A DNA stretch of 64,000 nucleotides, taken from assembly GCF_000346465.2 (NCBI RefSeq), contig NC_034009.1, positions 13,835,730 to 13,899,729 of the forward strand. Reading direction: 5' to 3'. The position numbers and the translations under genes were made by a program. This DNA comes from Prunus persica. Its lineage: Eukaryota > Streptophyta > Magnoliopsida > Rosales > Rosaceae. The notes under the pieces were generated by a model. That model saw only the letters and a program-made list of their open reading frames with translations, was not told the origin of the DNA and did no database searches. Below, piece after piece: positions 34,443 through 46,953 of this stretch (position 1 is the first letter of the stretch; each line of letters opens with the position of its first letter).

Positions 34443-34791
34443 AAATGCAAGAATCAATCAACAAAAAACAAATGCATTGGTTGTTTCAAACAAAGAATCA
34501 TCAGAATCGTACAATATAAATCTACTCCATCAAATGGAAAATTCCAAGTTTCAAGATTCATATATCCAGAAAAATATAAATCCATTTGAGAAAAACCCAG
34601 ATGGATGAAGAAAATGAGCATGAAGATTAAAAATAGATAACCTAGAGCAATCAAAATAAAACCAATTTGAGAGAAACCCACATAGATGAAGAAAATGACG
34701 ATCAAGACTAAACCTGAGCAATCAAAACAAAACCCATTTGATAAAAACCCACACAGATTAAGAAAACACAAAAAGAATACAAGAAGACAAC

Positions 34792-35048
34792 CTATTGGAG
34801 GTCGGCATGGAGTTGAGCTTCGAGGTTCAAACCAGCTACTCGCTTAGGCGATTCAGAAGAGAGATTTAAAACATGGGGATCAATGGTGGGTTTGCGATTT
34901 AGAAGAGAGAGATGAGAGTATGAGATGAGTTTCGAGCAAGAGAGCTCAGACATAGAGTGGTGGTGGTTGTAGAGCGACCATTGAGAGAGAGAGAGAGAGC
35001 TGAGATGGAAAAGAAAAGTGATAAGGGCCAAATAAATATGTATTTATA
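34792..35048 (-). other. Candidate 5' end of a minus-strand gene
   Basis: A strong TATA box (AGTATAAATACA on the minus strand, about 35038-35048) is followed by a CT-rich leader with a (GA/TC)n run and an ORF starting at ATG 34953 ('MSELSCSKLISYSH') that ends in TAG at 34792, next to a possible GTTGTC donor. A short upstream ORF begins at 34981. It could be exon 1 of a small gene whose downstream part was moved 11.4 kb away by Tat-1. No homology is recognised, so this may be a promoter-like accident. Confidence 0.3.
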
Positions 35049-35096
35049 CTTAGTTTTCCCAAAATGTCCAGTCAAGGATGATATTTGGAGAAGTAA

Positions 35097-35510
35097 GAGC
35101 ATCCACAATCATGCTCTTTATTTTTTAGTTAAAATTTAGATAAAAACACTAGAAAGTTATTTTAGGAGCTCTCTATAAAATTTCAACTACAACCATACTC
35201 CCTAGTTTAAAGAGTCATAAATGTTTTTAAATTCAATTTTTGAATAAAGTGTAGACACAAAAGCAAAAATAAAAATTAATTTGTTTAAAATAAATGCTTA
35301 AAATGATATTAAATAAAGAAGAATTTAATTATAGGAAGTCACTAGGAGTCCTTTCTCACTAGGAGTCCTTTCTCTCGCCTCAGATTTAGGAGCTCCTAGA
35401 GATCTCCATATCTTAGGAGTTGAATAAGGAGCATGGTTGGAAGTGGTTTTTTTTCAATTCCTCCTAAATTTTAGCAAAGAGGTGATTTAGAGAGCCTATT
35501 ATGAATGCTC
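35097..35510. mobile_element. MITE, PIF/Harbinger-like, 414 bp (second full copy)
   Basis: Same family as 733-1139: GAGCATCCACAATCATGCTC at the left and the inverted end ATGAATGCTC at the right, flanked by TAA (35094-35096 and 35511-35513). It lies about 265 bp before the start of the seven-exon gene and may form part of its upstream region. Confidence 0.8.
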
Positions 35511-35708
35511 TAATTTTGGCCTTGATGGTATTTTACGGTATTTCCCAATAATGAAACCAATTTCTTTGCCTACACGGCCAAAAAATAACTTTGACCAAAA
35601 TAAAAATACCGCCAAATTAACCCAACGCCTTACTTTCCCGCCATCAACTACCCCTCACACATTTTTTTCCCGCGAAATAGCCCTTTTTCCGCTTCTGGCC
35701 TTCTCCAT

Positions 35709-35712
<4 letters not shown>

Positions 35713-35756
<44 letters not shown>
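35713..35756 (+). repeat. CT microsatellite in the leader of the seven-exon gene
   Basis: About 20 CT units end some 20 bases before the ATG at 35778. CT-rich leaders are common in plant genes; a repeat this close to the start will be length-variable. Confidence 0.95.
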
Positions 35757-35759
<3 letters not shown>

Positions 35760-35777
35760 TCTGAGTCTGAAGCGGCC

Positions 35778-38700
35778 ATGGAAGCAAAACACACTTCCAT
35801 GAAATGGAAGCGACCTTCACCTTCAATGGACATCAGCACCCGCACCAAATCTCAGATCTATCACAACAATCGCTCCGGTCTGGTCAGAAATAGTAACGGC
35901 CATCCCGAGCTTCTGAGCCACCAATCGAACCCGAAAAGGCCCAGATCAGTAGAGCCGATAATACAAGGCTCTCTGGATGGCAAGATGCCCCTCCACTCTC
36001 TGATTAAGGATCTCCGCGTCAAAAGGGTCTTTTCCCCAACCTCTAAGCCCCCTGAGAATCTGACTGACCACCACAAATTTGGGGCCGAATTAGGCTCGTA
36101 TGAACAAGAAAATGGCCCCAAGTCGGTGAAGAATGGTGGGGTTGAGAGTTCTGGAAATGGGTTTTCTCGCTCAGTTCCAGATGTAGATGATTCGGAGAGC
36201 AAAGGGACTGAGAGATTGGATATGGGTTTTGTGTCTAAAGCCCGAAGAACAGATCATTTGAGTCTTAAATCTCCGGTGAGAGAAGGGATTGGAGGCATAT
36301 CATCCGATGTGGAGCAGAGGAGTGGTGATGCGAATCAGGATTGTGTGCAGAAATCACCGGCTGATGTGAAGGAAAATGGTGTTCGTCTCAATTTTGAAAA
36401 TAAAACCAAATTGGTATGTATAATTATCACTTCAATTGGCTTTTATTGAAGTACTAATGCTTTTTTTTTTACTGGTATGGAAATTTTGCTGGACTTTGGT
36501 TTTAACCATTTGATTATAAACTTGAGATAGGATTGAAACATTTATGGGTCATACAAGACAATTGAGCAAATTGGTGTGTGCCTTATTGTCGTATTATTTG
36601 TGCTAATAGCAGGTCCTTAAGCCTCGACAGAGAGTGTTCAAAGCTCCTGGATCATTCGGTTATCGAAGATTGCTTCCATATCTTAAGGCCGAAGATATTT
36701 CTTGTAACTGCTTTACTCTCTTACCTTTTTCTGTTGTCAAGATTATCAAATGCCAAGATGAGAAGTTTACTCAGAAAACTAAAAGTTGTAGTACTCTTTG
36801 TCCACAGGTGCGCTTGATTTTTGTCAACACCCAAATCTTGATAAGGGTTCAGAAGGAAAACCATTCCAGGGTATGCGGGCTTCAAAAAATCCACCGGGTT
36901 CCATACATCAATTTGATGCCCACAAACTTTCCAGGGAGTATCATACCAGTGGTTCTTCTACTCTGCTAGAAAATGTACAAGTTTGTTTCCAGGAAACATC
37001 TAATGGTAATGAGAGAAGTTCAGAATCTCCTGAATATGTTCCTGCTTCACCATCTATAACTGTGGTGGATGAGTGTCTGTCAAAGCCACCTGTGGATGGA
37101 CAGACTGAAAAGTTTGATGTGGGATTTTCTTGTAAAGCTCAGAAGTTAAATGCCTCACCCCTTTCCTCTTCGGCTATGGAGGATTCTCAAGTTAACAAGG
37201 ATCATGTAATTGACATGCAAATTGATTGTAATACACCAGTTGAAGATGTGGGGACTTCTGATAAAGCTGGTAATGGCGAAGCTCAAAATGCGGAAGATAT
37301 GAATTCCTTGTCGTCATCTATGATGGATGAGTGCTACTCATGCAAGGTTAATGTCATGGGTCTGAACTGTAAGAACTCAAATCAAAATCATATAAACGAG
37401 CAGAGAGTTAACAATGCTGGTCTGGATCAGATAGATGACTCAAATGAAGAATCAGTCCAGAGGACACCACCAGATGCTGAAATGTTAGGTAAACTAGAGG
37501 TGGAAGTGAAAAGAATTAGTAGAGCGGGATATGTTCTTCAGACTACAAATCAAAGTCTTGGGAAGCCATCCAATGTATTTAATCAAACAGATGCTACCTG
37601 CGTTGATGTTAAAAAACAGGAATCTACTCCGAAGAGAAAGCGGGTAAGAATTTATCAGACCTTCCAAGTTCTCAGTCTGGCTATCTGTAGAATACCATTT
37701 CATTTAGAAAATCATAACTTCCAGTTAACATGTCTTTAAATCTTTGGGCATTCTGGTACTAGGAAGAAGCTGGTTGATTAATGATCTTTTTAAATTTTCA
37801 TTTATCCTTCTACTAATATAAGTTGTGTTTGTTCTAAAAACAGGTTTTGAATCCATGTTCACGCCTGAAGTTATTTAGAAGTCCAGGTTCAGTCAGCTAC
37901 AGAAGATTGCTTCCATATCTTTTGGATATCGAAAAAAATAATTCTTGTAAGTTCTACTATATTTGTAGTATCTTTATAATCATACAGCTTTATAGTTCTG
38001 TTAACCTGGGGACTTTAGTGGATTTAAACTAACCTTTCTTATCATCAATTTTCATAGGTGCAAATACTAATAAGGATTTGGAGCATAGGCTACAGCCCCC
38101 ATTGACTCCTAATCAGCAAGAAACTCTAATGGATCAATCAAATGATTTCAGATTTCATTCCGAGCATCAGATTTGTGATCCTGGTACTCTACCAACACCT
38201 CAATTAACCAGTGCTAATGGCTCATCCAATTATGTTGGAGATAATCTAACATCTCCTGAGCACGTGGCTGCATCTCAGATGTCATTTGATGTACAAAAGG
38301 AACAACATGTTCAACAGGATGCATCAGGCAATCAAAGTAAATTAGAAACTTCCCCTGACATTGTGAGTTTGGGACATGAAAAAGATCCAATCACTTTGTT
38401 CTGCCCTAGCACTTGTAAAGCTACTTCGATAAAAGATGGTGCAATATCAGTCACAAATTCATCATCTGATTGTCCTGAAGAGGACCACATAGGCTCAAGA
38501 ATAGCATTGTCCAGTGGGGGAAAGCCATTGCCAGTTCAAGCCGACAGTTTGTGTCAGAACTCATCCCAAATTGATGCAACAGTTTCTTCTGGTATTCATG
38601 CAGATGGACTCAGAAAACAGATCCTTAAAAGAAATCCACGAGGATGCAGAGGACTCTGCACTTGTTTGAATTGCACTTCGTTTCGACTCCATGCAGAGAG

Positions 38701-40028
38701 AGCATTTGAGTTCTCAAGAAATCAGATACAAGATGCTGAAGAAGTAGCTTTAGATTTGATGAAGGAACTATCAAGTTTACGTAAGATGTTAGAAATGTCA
38801 GCTGTTGGTGGTGCAAATACTCCCGTCATGGATTTAAATGAGGTCAGTTTCACTTGAGCTTGAACGAAAGATGCAATTACAAATTTTTAATTTTCTGGCT
38901 CTTTCTGTGCTAAGTCTTTTCTACACTAATCAAAATATATGGTTTCAACTTCCAGTCCATATTTATTTGTATGCTCGGTTAATACAGCATTTGATCGCCT
39001 GAATTGGATATGCTTCAGTGATATTCACAATGCTTATTTACTAGAATAACTCTTGATTCACAATAGAAATCAAAACTATATTTGATGTTTTGGACTTTCA
39101 GTTTCCAGTGGCGTTCCATCACATATTTTTTTATGAGGAATGTGAGATTGCCAGGGCAGACCACATAGCTTGAGTATATTTGCTGAAAGCTAGCCTCTAG
39201 CCTGTATACAATAGAAAAGTCTCATGCATAGCATGTTAGTACAGAAGTGCAGGTTTTCAAAAAACTTCAAATTCAATACAGTAGTACACCGAAGTTGACC
39301 AAAAGTATAATAGTACTCTAACAAACGGGATATGCTCTGCTAATTTTCAATTCATGTGACATTACTATTGTATTCTGCCATTTTATTTTATTTTGGTCAT
39401 ATTGAAAAAACTAGCTTTCGGATGTATGCTAAGCAAATGGAAGAATACTTTTCTAATCAAGAAGCTTAATGAATGGAAGAATACTTTTCTAATCAAGAAG
39501 CTTAATGCTAAGCAAATGGAAGAATACTTTCTAATCAAGAAGCTTGAAGAGCATTTACACCAGTTTAAATTAGATTTTGCATCGTTTACATGCCCAATTC
39601 AATCCCCTGAATCTTGGGCTCTTGTTTTTAGGTGTTACTAAATTAAACAACTTCTAACTGCTTTGATTTTTCTCTTCGACTATGGAATTCTAGAATTATT
39701 TTCTATTGATTTCAGGTGAAAGAAGCTTGCAGGAAAGCATCTGAAGCAGAAGAGAATGCAAGAGACCGTCTTGGTGAAATGAATTATGATCTCAACATTC
39801 ACTGCAGAATCACAGTAAGTGTCCCAAATACTCTGTAAGAAAGTATTTCTAGCATGTATGAAGTTCTTCTGTTGTGTGTTTATACCCAAATTAGGTTTTT
39901 AAGCATCAAGTGTTAGCTAAATTCATTTCTTACAGTGCGTGCATGGACCAAAGGTCACATTTGCAAATTACGTAGAAGAAATGTCATCCCAAAAGCAAAC
40001 TTTTCAAGCAACTAGTCTCAAGCCATGA
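35778..40028 (+). CDS. Seven-exon plant gene, uncharacterised protein (880 aa predicted)
   Basis: Exons inferred from GT/AG sites and phase: 35778-36413, 36613-36703, 36808-37643, 37844-37946, 38058-38842, 39716-39814, 39936-40028 (TGA); total 2643 bases with every junction in phase. Exons 2 and 4 are paralogous: 'VLKPRQRVFKAPGSFGYRRL' and 'VLNPCSRLKLFRSPGSVSYR', each followed by 'LLPYL' and ending in the same split codon, and exons 3 and 5 start alike. The middle is Ser/Asn/Asp-rich and probably disordered. Near the end is 'NPRGCRGLCTCLNCTSFRLH' followed by a helical, coiled-coil-like region ('AERAFEFSRNQIQDAEEVAL'). The Cys cluster suggests metal or protein binding. I recall this arrangement in plant proteins of unknown function but cannot name one. 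The ATG is the first in frame after a CT leader. It looks intact. Confidence 0.8.
39415..39560 (+). repeat. Short tandem repeat in intron 5
   Basis: Three copies of 'tggaagaatacttttctaat' plus 'caagaagctt' lie in tandem with small differences in the 873-bp intron between exons 5 and 6. An 82-codon open frame across it is a by-product. Confidence 0.85.
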
Positions 40029-40269
40029 GAAAGAAAGAGAGTGGACTGAGAAGCTGCTTATCAAGATTAAGAAGTGTATTGCTATTTAAAGGCAAAAAAA
40101 ATTACAAAAGAACGCAAAGATGAGATTGTTTTATCTGCATTTGTGTGTAGCCATTGTTACTCTTATAGATTCAAGTAATACTAATGTTTCAGATTTCTGT
40201 AAAAATTCCTTTTTCACTTGAATCTTGAATTTTTAACAGCTTTAACTTTAATTATGAGTTTCTTCTTCG

Positions 40270-43200
40270 TCAGCTTATAGCCGCTGAATATTTTTTCTTA
40301 AATAATTGACCTTGAAATAAAGAAATAGTATAGCAAACATTAAATTCTCATATTGAACATGTATGTACATATTTTCCTGTTTAATACACGTATATTTTCA
40401 ATAATACACAAAAGATTTAAGTATTATGCACATAATTCTCACATATTATTTAATGCAAATAATATATATGAAACATTTTAAATAAATTATATTAAAATAT
40501 TATATAGTGGCTGACCTTAACTTGTAATTTGCCAAAAAAATTTCGAATAAAACACGTATGTATTTTATTTGTATAGCAGTCGGCTATATCCAAAAATATC
40601 TATAAAGGTTACATTAATGCAACTAGGAGGGTCTTTTTTCTTAATTTTTTAATTAAATACTATAGCCGATCGGCTATACTCGATTTTTTAAAAAAGAAAT
40701 AGTATAGCCGTTGGGCTATACTCTGTTTTTTAGAAATTGTATAGCCGAACGGCCATACTCGGTTTTTAAAAAAAAAAAAAATCGTATAGCCGAGCGGCTA
40801 TACTTTGTTCTTTCAATTCTTTAAAGAAATCGTATAGCCGCACGGCTACACCGAGGTTTTTCAAATTTTTTTAAAAAAATAAATGGAATAGCCAGCGGCT
40901 ATACCTTTGAAAAAAAAATTATTTAAAGAAATAGTATAGCTGAATGGATACACTTGGTTTTTTTAAATAGTATAGTCACACGGCTATACTCTGTTTTTTA
41001 TTATTTTTTTAAAATGAAATAGTATAGCCTACCGGCGATACTCGGTTTTTCTATTGTTTTTAAGAAATAGTATAGCAAACGTCAAATACTCGTATTGAAC
41101 ACGTATGTACGTACTTTTTCTGTTTAATACACGTAATTTTTTACAATGTTTTCAATAATACACAAAAGATTTATGTATTATACACATAATTCTCACATAT
41201 TATTGAATGAAAATAATATATATGAAATATTTAAATAAATTATATTAAAATATTATATAATGGCCGAACTATTAAGTTGTAATTTGCAAAAAAAAAAATT
41301 TGAATAAAACACATACGTATTTTATTCGGATAACCGGGTGGCAATAACCAATAATATCAATAAAGGTTACACTAGTGCAACTAGAAGGGTCTTATTTCTT
41401 AATTTTATTATTAAATGGAAAAGCCGGGTGGCTATACTGGATTTTTTGTAAAAAAAATTTTAAAAAAAGAAAGAAATAGTATAGCCGCACGGCTATACTC
41501 CGTTTTTTCAAATTTTTCAAAATAAATAGCCGCTATACTCGGTTTTGTCGAATTGTATTTAAAGAAATAGTATAGCTGGGTATCTATACTCAGCTTTTCA
41601 ATTTTTTAAAAAAAGAAAAAGTGTCCGCGTGACCATACTCAGTTTTTTTATAATTTTTTAAAAAAGAAATCTTATAGCTGTGGGGCTATAACTTGAGATA
41701 TTTAGTGATATATCCATTCTTAGCACTAATAATATCGATAAACCCTACACCATTGAATTTCTATAAATCAACTATAAAAAAAAAACTCAAAAAAGGACAG
41801 CTGGATATACTTTGTTTTTCAAATTTTTTTAAAGAAATAGTAAAGCCGCGCGGCTATACTCGGTTTTTCTATTGTTGTTATGGAATAGTATATCAAATGT
41901 TAAATAATCGTATTGAACATGTATGTACGTATTTTTTCTGTTTAATACACTTTTTGTTTACAGTATTTTCAATAATAAACAAAAATTTACGTATTATACA
42001 CATAATTCTCACATATTATTGAATACAAATAATATATATGAAACATTTTAAATAAATTATATTGAAATATTATATAGTGGCCAAACTTTTAAGTCATAAT
42101 TTGCCGAAACTTTTCCGAATAAAACACTTATTTATTCATACAGCCACGTGGCTATACCAAATAATATCTATATAGGTTACACTAATGAAACTAGGAGGGC
42201 CTTTTTATTTATTTATTTTTTTTTTATGAACTCGGTTTTTTGAATTATTTTAAAAAAGAAATCATATAGCCGGCCGCCTATACTCGGTTTTTTATAATAA
42301 AATTCAAATAAATCGTATAGCCGTGCGGCTATACCCGGCTTTATTTAAATTTTTTTTTAAAAAAGAAATTCTATAGCTGCAAGGCTAGACTCTTTTTTTC
42401 AAATTTTATTTGAAGAAATAGTATAGCAGAGCGTCTATACGCTGTTTTTTCAAATTTTTTTAAAAAAGAAACAGTGTAGCCGCCCGGCTGTACTCTGTTT
42501 TTTATCAATTTTTGTTAAAGAAATCATACAGCCGTGCAACGATACCCGGTTTTTCTATTGTTTTTCAGAAATAGTATAGCAAACGTTAAATAATTATATT
42601 GAACATGTATGTATGTATTTTTTCTGTTTAATACACGTATTTTTTAATCATATTTTCTGTTAGACACAAAAGATTCACTTATTATACACATAATTCTCAC
42701 ATATTATTGAATATAAATAATATACATGAAACATTTTAAATAAATTATATTCAAATATTATATAGTGGCCGATCTTTTAAATTGTAATTTGCCAAAAATA
42801 TTTCGAATAAAACACGTATAGCCGTGCGGCTATACCAAATAATATCTATAAAGGTTACACTAATGCAGCTAAGAGGGTCTTTTATCTTAATTTTTATTAT
42901 TAAATGGAATAGCCTAGCGGCTATACTCAGTTTTTTCTAATTATTTTATAGAGATATTTAGTAATATACCCATTCTTAGCACTAATATTATAAATAAACC
43001 CTATATCATTGAAATTCTATAAACAAACCCAAAAAAAATAAAAAAATGACAGCTGGCCTTATTGAATTTAGTATTGATTATTTAAAGTCCATTTCATATG
43101 AGGTATTTTTATAATTTGGGCCCCGATATTGAGTATAATAGTGAATCTCCCTATTTCATAAAAGTAAAAGTATTGCCGCGAGCCCACGTGACAAAATAAG

Positions 43201-44516
43201 TATAGCCATTAGGATACAAGCAAATATAGCCGCCCGGCTATACTATTTTTGGAAAAAAAAATCAAAAAAATACTATTTTTTTATTTAAAAAGGACCTCTT
43301 CACAACTTAAAAGCTAGGTCACTATATAATATTTTAATATATATATTATTTTTATTCAATAATAGGTGAGAATTATTTGTATAATACGTTAATTTTGTGC
43401 GTCTTATTGAAACTTTTGTTAAAAATACGTGTATTAAACATGAAATTACGTACGTACATACACACTATTAAACGTGAAAATGCTAAATTCTTTGTATGAG
43501 TAATTACTCTGGGTGTCTTAAACTACTTTTATCGATAAATGAAAATGCGGGAAAAATATTTGAAAGAAAAAAAGGATCCCAGTAAATTACTTATTTTTGT
43601 TTGGGTGTCTTTGATTCCTCCAGATCCCAAGAGCCCCAAGGCCCAAGGCCCTAGTCTTTGATTGATATCATTATTATTAATCAAAGCTGAGGCTATAGCC
43701 AAGCCCATTAGCCCAACTCTCCAATGTTGACCACACTTACCATTGCCAAACCATCATAGTACTTTAATAAACACCTTTATAGGAGTGTGGATTTTTTATA
43801 TGGAACTTTCACAAAGGGCACCTCAAAAGATAAGCCTACACAGAATCCTTATTTTTATTATCGGTGCAATGTGGAAATATATTTAAAGAGTATAGCCGCT
43901 GGACTATACTTTAAAAATATAAAAATTGAATTACTATTTATTGAGTAATATGATTCATGAAGTTACTAAAAATAAAATAAAATAAAATAAATTCACCTAA
44001 GCATATTAACATTATATTTATTTATTTTAAAATCTCTTCCGATGAAAATTCATTGGCAAAAGTCTATCCCAGCGACATTTGACATATTAGAGCTTTACCG
44101 ACAAACTTTCGCCAGCAGAGGCAACTTTCGTCTGGAGATATTTAAAAAAATAATAATCTAAAAACCAAGTAAGGCTGACCGGCTATACTATTTTTAATAA
44201 AATAAAAAATAAAAAACCGAGTATAGCCGTGGTAAAAAAGAGGACCCCTTGCGATTAGACGCCACGTGTCAAAAGGCGTATAGCAAGCCGGTTGTACTAT
44301 TTTTTAAAATAATTAAAGAAGTGAGTATAGCCGCCTGGCTATACTAGTTATTAAAAAAAAAAAAAGGAAAAATCGAGTGTAGCGGTGTGGCTATGCTAAG
44401 ATTCACGTAAAAAAAGGGGAATTAGGAGCCCACGTGTCAAAATAAGTATAGCCGACCAGCTATACGTTTTTTTCATTAGGAAAAAAGAGAGTACAGCCGC
44501 CTAGCTATACTATTTT
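40270..44516. repeat. Palindrome block: >30 imperfect TATAGCCGnnCGGCTATA units
   Basis: Nearly every 40-110 bp an 18-bp palindrome recurs, for example around 40785 (TATAGCCGAGCGGCTATA), 41481, 42318, 42818, 43229 and 44327. On the left most are set as '...AAAGAAATAG-palindrome-CTCGGTTTTTT', on the right (after about 43150) the context is reversed: '...ACCGAG/GTGAG-palindrome-CTATTTTT'. A longer module ('gaacatgtatgtacgtattt' to 'aaataaattatatt') occurs in direct orientation near 40326, 41066, 41885 and 42570 and inverted near 43320-43480. No ORF of note. The design resembles a foldback element (long inverted arms made of tandem units), but no terminus or target duplication was fixed. It lies between the 3' end of the seven-exon gene and a broken Gypsy element. 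Confidence 0.85.
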
Positions 44517-46653
44517 CGAAGAGTTAAATCTTTCTTTTTCACAGAGAGAGCAGGTGCACCCCATGGTGAAGTACTAGGATGGATATATTCCTTTGCTTGT
44601 AATTCTTGGAGTTGTATGTTAAGTTCTTTCAGTTCAGCTGGGGCCATGCGATTAGGAGGTATATAAATAGGTGTTGTACCTGGGTATATTTCTATAGCAA
44701 ACTCTACTTCACACTCTGGAGGTAAGCCATGCAAATCTTCTGGAAAAACATCGTTAAATTCCTTTATACAGGAATAAGTTGTATTGGAGATTTTTCTACT
44801 TCTTCAGTTCCGATTCTAGCCATCCAACTCAAATATTTATAATCTCCAACACCATATTTCTGGATTTCCTATTTCACAAAGAAACTAAAGGTTTCTTCCT
44901 TATGAGTATGGTAATTCTTCTTTTACCACAGTCAATTGTAACTTGGTAATGTGTAAGCCAATCCATTCCTAAAATAATATCATATTCCAACATTTCCAAT
45001 ACCATTAAATCAACAACAATTCTATGCCCCGACATCTCTATCATGCAAGATCTACATACTTTATCAACTTCTAGACTACCACCCAAAGGAAATCCAATTA
45101 ACAAAGAAGGTTTCATATTTTCATATTCTAACTCAAGCGTTGATGCAAAAGATGTGGGTATAAAAGAGTGTGTAGCTCCACAATCAACTAACACTCTAGC
45201 CCAAGAGTTGAATACCAAAAACATAGCTTCTATTGTTTTAGGCTTAGTTTGATCTATCACATTTCCCACAACGTATACTCTTCCTTGTGTGAATTGTCCA
45301 GATTTTTTTCCAACTGCAGGGACCCTTGGTCTAATTTGAGAATATTGTCCTCCTGGACGTTGTGATGATTGCCTAGTAACTGGCCTTGCCCAGTTAGACT
45401 GAGGTTGAAAAGTAGTATAACTTTGAGGTGGTGGTGGAGCACAAAAAGGTACTTGTGGAGGACGATAGAATGTCTATTGTACTTGAGGTCCTTGATATCT
45501 TTGTAGTTGTGGACAAAATCTCTTTACATGTCCCACTTGTTTGCAGTAATAACATAGTGGTGGTCTGAACTTTTTTTCTGATTGACATTGAGGAGTATTA
45601 AATCTTGTCTGTTTATTTATTTGTCCGCTACTTGAATCCCAAGTTCTCTTAGTTTCAGGTCTTTGCTTTGCTATATGTGCTCTATCAACCACATCAGCAT
45701 ACTTGCTTAACTTCAAAATGTCAACCCTTTTTCAAAATTGACGGTCTCAATCATTCTTCAAATCATTTTGCTTTTCTTGCATCATCAAGGATCATATATG
45801 GTGCAAAACGCATGAGTTCTTCAAACTTAGATTGATATTGATCAACAGTTAAGTTGCCTTGGACATGGTTAACAAACTCCCTTGCTTTCATTGCTTTCAT
45901 TGCTTTCATAGTACTTGAAAAATACTTTCGAATGCCTCCCAAGTTGTAATTTCAGTATTAGGCATACTCAGAATCGACTCCCACCAAAGGTATGCTTGTC
46001 CTTCCAGATAGGTACAAGCAATAACAACTCTAATGTCTTCTGGAATTCTTTGATTATCCATCTTTCTCTTAATTTGCCTTAACCATTCTTCAGCTGCTAT
46101 AGGATTTGGTTCACCTTTAAGTATCGTTGGTTTTGTCTTACGAAATTGTCCTTGTATCCTCATAACTCGATCTTCTTCAGTTTCATGACGGCGGTCTTGG
46201 TTACTATTTTCTCTAATTGCTGAAGCCATATCCTGAATGGCTAAGATTACTCCAACATTTCCATTGAACTCATTTCCAAATTCAGCCATCTTAAATCAAT
46301 AAAAAGAAAATTATCTAAAAACAATATTATGAAATAGTAAAATATAAGTTTAAGAGAAAGAATAAACAAAACACTCATTTATTATATTTCACAAAATTTT
46401 TACAAAAGTACACACAATTTTACAAAAACTTAAACTTATCTTACAGAGCCTGACGGTTTGTTTCTACAACTATAAACATTTATACAACTCTCCTTCTTCA
46501 GTACTAGTTTTCTTCATCCGAACTGTTAATAATCACTTCGGATGGTGACTGAACTTCTATAGGCCTAGTGACTGATCCAATTGACTCAGTAGGCTCCCAA
46601 GTAAACTCATAAGTAAGTTCCTGAGCAAATTCCTCATTATCCTTTGGAGGGTT
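44517..46653 (-). pseudogene. Decayed Ty3/Gypsy (chromovirus-like) gag, protease and RT start, minus strand
   Basis: Going leftwards on the minus strand: leader, gag from ATG 46289 ('MAEFGNEFNGNVGVILAIQD', 'AEEWLRQIKRKMD', 'YLEGQAYLWWES'), a frameshifted gap, CCHC knuckle 'CYYCKQVGHVKRFC' (about 45530), protease 'VLVDCGATHSFIPTSFA' (about 45210; Cys in place of the usual Ser/Thr after the catalytic Asp) with 'YDIILGMDWL', and the first 75 residues of RT ('[18 protein letters not shown]', '[16 protein letters not shown]'). It stops where the palindrome block begins. Bases 46290-46653 and 58135-58627 are its leader, split by Copia-II. Confidence 0.88.
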
Positions 46654-46658
46654 TGGGA

Positions 46659-46953
46659 TACAAGGAACCACCGTAGTCAATGCAAATCAATGCCTCATCT
46701 CCAGCAATCTTGCCGTTGCCAAATAAGGCTCTTCCAGCAGCTCCATCGTCAACTCCTCAGAATCAATCAAAGGCTTCCCTTCCTAATTTATCTTTAGGTT
46801 GAATTTGTATATTAACTCTAATTGATTTTGTATTCAATCACACATCTACTTACTCTAGTTAGCATCATCAACTCTGTATATAAACTTTGTACTGCTCATT
46901 ATATTATTCATTAAGTGAATACAAAAACATCATTTCCAATATTATTATTTACA
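46659..46953 (+). repeat. Copia-II 5' LTR (TA...CA ends)
   Basis: 295 bp, starts TACAAGGAACCACC and ends TTATTTACA. Confidence 0.9.

Noticed and set aside
35551..35826. ORFs rich in Ser-Leu or Arg-Glu across the CT microsatellite
   Set aside because: They are translations of the dinucleotide repeat; the gene starts at the following ATG.
36798..37739. Single 313-codon ORF as a separate gene
   Set aside because: It has no ATG at its start (TTG), and its ends coincide with splice sites that join in phase to the neighbouring exons of the seven-exon gene.
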